In this document: piece by piece, positions 37,270-38,951 of the stretch
Position numbering within the stretch: position 1 is the first letter of the stretch
Layout: each line of letters opens with the position of its first letter
Source of the DNA: Gemmatimonadota bacterium
Lineage (GTDB): Bacteria > Gemmatimonadota > Gemmatimonadetes > JACCXV01 > JAHWKZ01
NCBI GenBank assembly: GCA_019347645.1
Contig: JAHWKZ010000003.1
Span: forward strand, 1-38,951
Length of the DNA: 38,951 bases
Direction: 5' to 3'
Notes under the pieces: model-generated
The model's input: the letters and a program-made list of their open reading frames with translations, nothing else
The model's database searches: none
Told to the model about the DNA's origin: nothing
Position numbers and translations under genes: made by a program

Positions 37270-38163
37270 TCAGAACTGGAGCAGTTTCCGGATCAGCGAG
37301 CGCCGGGAGATCAGTCCGACCCACCGGCCGTCCTTGGTGAGCGGGAGCGGGTCGACGTTCTTGTTCACGATGATCGACGCAGCCTCGGAGATCGACGCGT
37401 CGGTGGGAAGGCACATGACCGCCTTGCTCATCACGTCCTTCACCGACTTTCCCTCACCGGGCTGATCGATGTCGCCGTCCCCCTCGAAGGCGCGGAGGTA
37501 GCCCGGCAGGAAGGAGCGGATCAGGTCCTTCTCGCTGATCATCCCGAGGATCTCGTCGCGCTTGTTGACCACGGGGAGGCCGGAGTGGCGGCCGCGGGCC
37601 ATGATCCGCGCCGCGTCGCGAAGGTCCATGTCGGGATAGACCCGCGCCGACGCGGGATCCATCACGTCCACCACGCTCAGCTTCTGGATCCGCTGGGCCC
37701 CCGCAATGGCCTCGAGGTCGGCGATCTCCTCGGCGGTCCTCGCGGCCTCGATCGCTTCGATCACGCCTTCGGTCCGGAGCATGTGCGCGGTGGTGGCGAC
37801 CTCCTCCAGATAACCGCTGCCGGCCCCCTTCGAGGCGGCCACCAGCGCGAAGACGCGACCGCGGGTCTCCTCGCCCTCGGTGGGAACCCGGAGTGGCTTC
37901 TCGGTCACCCCGAGCACGACGAGCGTTCCGTCCACGGCCTCCGACCGCAGGTGCGGCAGGAACGCCCCTCCGCCCAGGGCCAGCGTGTCGTCCCCGCCCA
38001 GTCCCGAGATCTCCTTCAGGAGCCGCTCGCGGTCCACCACGTTCGGCTGCGCCGCCGCGAACTCGCCCAGCTCGTCCAGCAGCTCGGCGTACGAGGTCGC
38101 CTCGAGCCGGGGCACGATCCGCGAGGCATCGAGCGTCGGCCGCGATGGCCTACGCGCGGGCAA
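37270..38163 (-). CDS. PTS EIIA-type domain fused to two CBS domains
   Basis: This 297-aa protein begins with a PTS EIIA type-2 (EIIA-Ntr-like) domain at about residues 10-155. The phosphorylatable His is H71 in 'GGGAFLPHLRSEAV' (compare 'GVAiPHar'). Two CBS domains follow at about 168-225 and 235-297 ('VVDVMDPASARVYPDMDLRDAARIMARGRHSGLPVVNKRDEILGMISEKDLI'), which usually bind adenine nucleotides. No EI or HPr gene is visible. The TTG start at 38163 has GGAGG 7 bases upstream and overlaps the preceding stop; a GTG at 38115 is the alternative. It is probably an energy or nitrogen-state regulator. Confidence 0.88.
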   Translation of the reverse strand: MPARRPSRPTLDASRIVPRLEATSYAELLDELGEFAAAQPNVVDRERLLKEISGLGGDDTLALGGGAFLPHLRSEAVDGTLVVLGVTEKPLRVPTEGEETRGRVFALVAASKGAGSGYLEEVATTAHMLRTEGVIEAIEAARTAEEIADLEAIAGAQRIQKLSVVDVMDPASARVYPDMDLRDAARIMARGRHSGLPVVNKRDEILGMISEKDLIRSFLPGYLRAFEGDGDIDQPGEGKSVKDVMSKAVMCLPTDASISEAASIIVNKNVDPLPLTKDGRWVGLISRRSLIRKLLQF

Positions 38164-38951
38164 GGGCCCCCTCCACCAATCCGACGATCTCGGCCGGCCG
38201 CTCGGCCACCTCTATCCCGTGCTCGCGGAAGGCGGCGATCTTCTCCGCGGCCGTCCCCTCGCTGCCGGAGATGATCGCTCCGGCATGTCCCATCCGGCGT
38301 CCCGGCGGCGCGGTCCGGCCGGCGATGAAGCCGACCACCGGGATCGACATCTCGGAGTCGACCCAGGCGGCGGCCTCCTGCTCGTCGGTGCCGCCGATCT
38401 CGCCGATCATCACCACCGCGTCGGTGTCGGGATCGCCCTCGAAGAGCTCGAGGGCGTCGATGAAGGTGGTGCCGATGATCGGGTCGCCGCCGATCCCGAT
38501 GCAGGTCGACTGGCCGAGATCGGCGCCGGTCAGGTGGTGGATCACCTCGTAGGTCAGCGTGCCGCTCCTCGAGACCAGACCGATCCGGCCGGGCTTCACG
38601 ATCTGGCCCGGCAGGATCCCCACCTTGCACTTGCCCGGGCTGATCAACCCGGGGCAGTTCGGACCCACCAGCCGCGCGCCCCGGTCGCGCACGAAGGCCA
38701 TCGCCTTCGTCATGTCGAGGACCGGGATCCCCTCGGTGAGCAGCGAGGCGAAGGCCAGCGCCTCGGCGTGGGCCCAGTCGATCCCGCCCTCCGGGCCCAC
38801 GGCCTCGCGGCGGCGCTCGAGCTGCTTGACCAGCTTGGGGTGGATCGTGAAGCCCTCGGGGACCTGCAGCAGCTCCTCGTTGATGCTGCGCAGCCGGTCG
38901 CCCGAGACGGCGGTCTTCACATCGGGGCTGGGGGAGCGGTCGAGCTGGTAC
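38150..38951 (-). CDS. Chimeric frame: SucA (2-oxoglutarate dehydrogenase E1) fragment joined to SucD (succinyl-CoA ligase alpha) C-terminal part; 5' partial
   Basis: One open frame enters from the right edge. The first roughly 70 residues ('SGDRLRSINEELLQVPEGFTIHPKLVKQLERR...IDWAHAEALAFASLLTEG') match an internal segment of SucA, where the family continues 'EGxPVRLSGQD'. From 'IPVLDMTKAMAFV' onward the sequence is SucD: 'GPNCPGLISPGKCKVGILPG', 'GLVSRSGTLTYEV', 'GIGGDPIIGTTFIDAL', and the phospho-His motif 'GHAGAIISGSEGTAAEK'. The SucD N-terminal CoA-binding Rossmann domain (about 100 residues) is missing. The join lies in TEGIPV (38720-38737), a motif present in both families. The product could serve neither enzyme fully, so an assembly chimera is likely. 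Confidence 0.9.
   Translation of the reverse strand, partial: YQLDRSPSPDVKTAVSGDRLRSINEELLQVPEGFTIHPKLVKQLERRREAVGPEGGIDWAHAEALAFASLLTEGIPVLDMTKAMAFVRDRGARLVGPNCPGLISPGKCKVGILPGQIVKPGRIGLVSRSGTLTYEVIHHLTGADLGQSTCIGIGGDPIIGTTFIDALELFEGDPDTDAVVMIGEIGGTDEQEAAAWVDSEMSIPVVGFIAGRTAPPGRRMGHAGAIISGSEGTAAEKIAAFREHGIEVAERPAEIVGLVEGALARA

Overview
The window is high-GC bacterial chromosomal DNA, densely packed and coding almost entirely on the minus strand. Genes are stacked in tightly coupled runs: many start codons overlap the previous stop as GTGA, ATGA or TGATG. The mix (scpAB, a plsX-fab-rnc operon, gap-pgk-tpiA-secG-tRNA-Leu, archease-rtcB, sigma-54 and c-di-GMP-I riboswitch control) points to an uncultured Gram-negative-type phylum with lipoproteins. 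An FCB-group or Eisenbacteria/Gemmatimonadota-like lineage is my guess; it cannot be fixed from sequence alone. Both ends cut through genes, so this may be a whole metagenomic contig.

Layout, left to right (minus-strand operons therefore read right to left). 1-3258: site-2 protease, trpS, scpA, scpB, rluB (partial). 3437-3694: rpsT, one of only two plus-strand genes. 3714-7298: archease, rtcB, class II aldolase, degV. 7383-15079: the regulatory island described below. 15185-20027: rhomboid, YtxH-like protein, unknown 80-aa protein, hyuA, hyuB. 20178-20309: a 43-aa membrane protein on the plus strand. 20408-24881: comF, gap, pgk, tpiA, secG, tRNA-Leu(GAG). 24999-28724: purE, purB, tsaC/sua5, a low-molecular-weight phosphatase and a secreted TPR protein. 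28889-36709: YceD (DUF177), rpmF, plsX, fabH, fabD, fabG, acpP, fabF, rnc, mtnP. 36760-38951: a chimeric sucA/sucD reading frame, an EIIA-CBS protein and ndk.

The most interesting part is 7383-15079. Two operons each start with a near-perfect sigma-54 promoter (9720-9735; 13465-13480) followed immediately by a c-di-GMP-I (GEMM-I) riboswitch aptamer (9603-9695; 13333-13426). The two leaders are about 170-bp near-identical direct repeats. They drive a paralogous set of ZU5-like lipoproteins and TPR proteins, and the second operon ends in a TPR-HD-GYP protein, a predicted c-di-GMP phosphodiesterase. The operon would thus be controlled by the second messenger that its own last product destroys. 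A sigma-54 enhancer-binding protein with a degenerate receiver domain is encoded just upstream. A 20-codon ORF between TPR and HD-GYP genes carries the last seven residues of the lipoproteins and looks like a deletion scar.

A second notable point is at the right end: one open frame joins an internal piece of 2-oxoglutarate dehydrogenase E1 (SucA) to the C-terminal two thirds of succinyl-CoA ligase alpha (SucD). The join is exactly at the TEGIPV motif that both families share. It is either a recombination product or, more likely, an assembly chimera.
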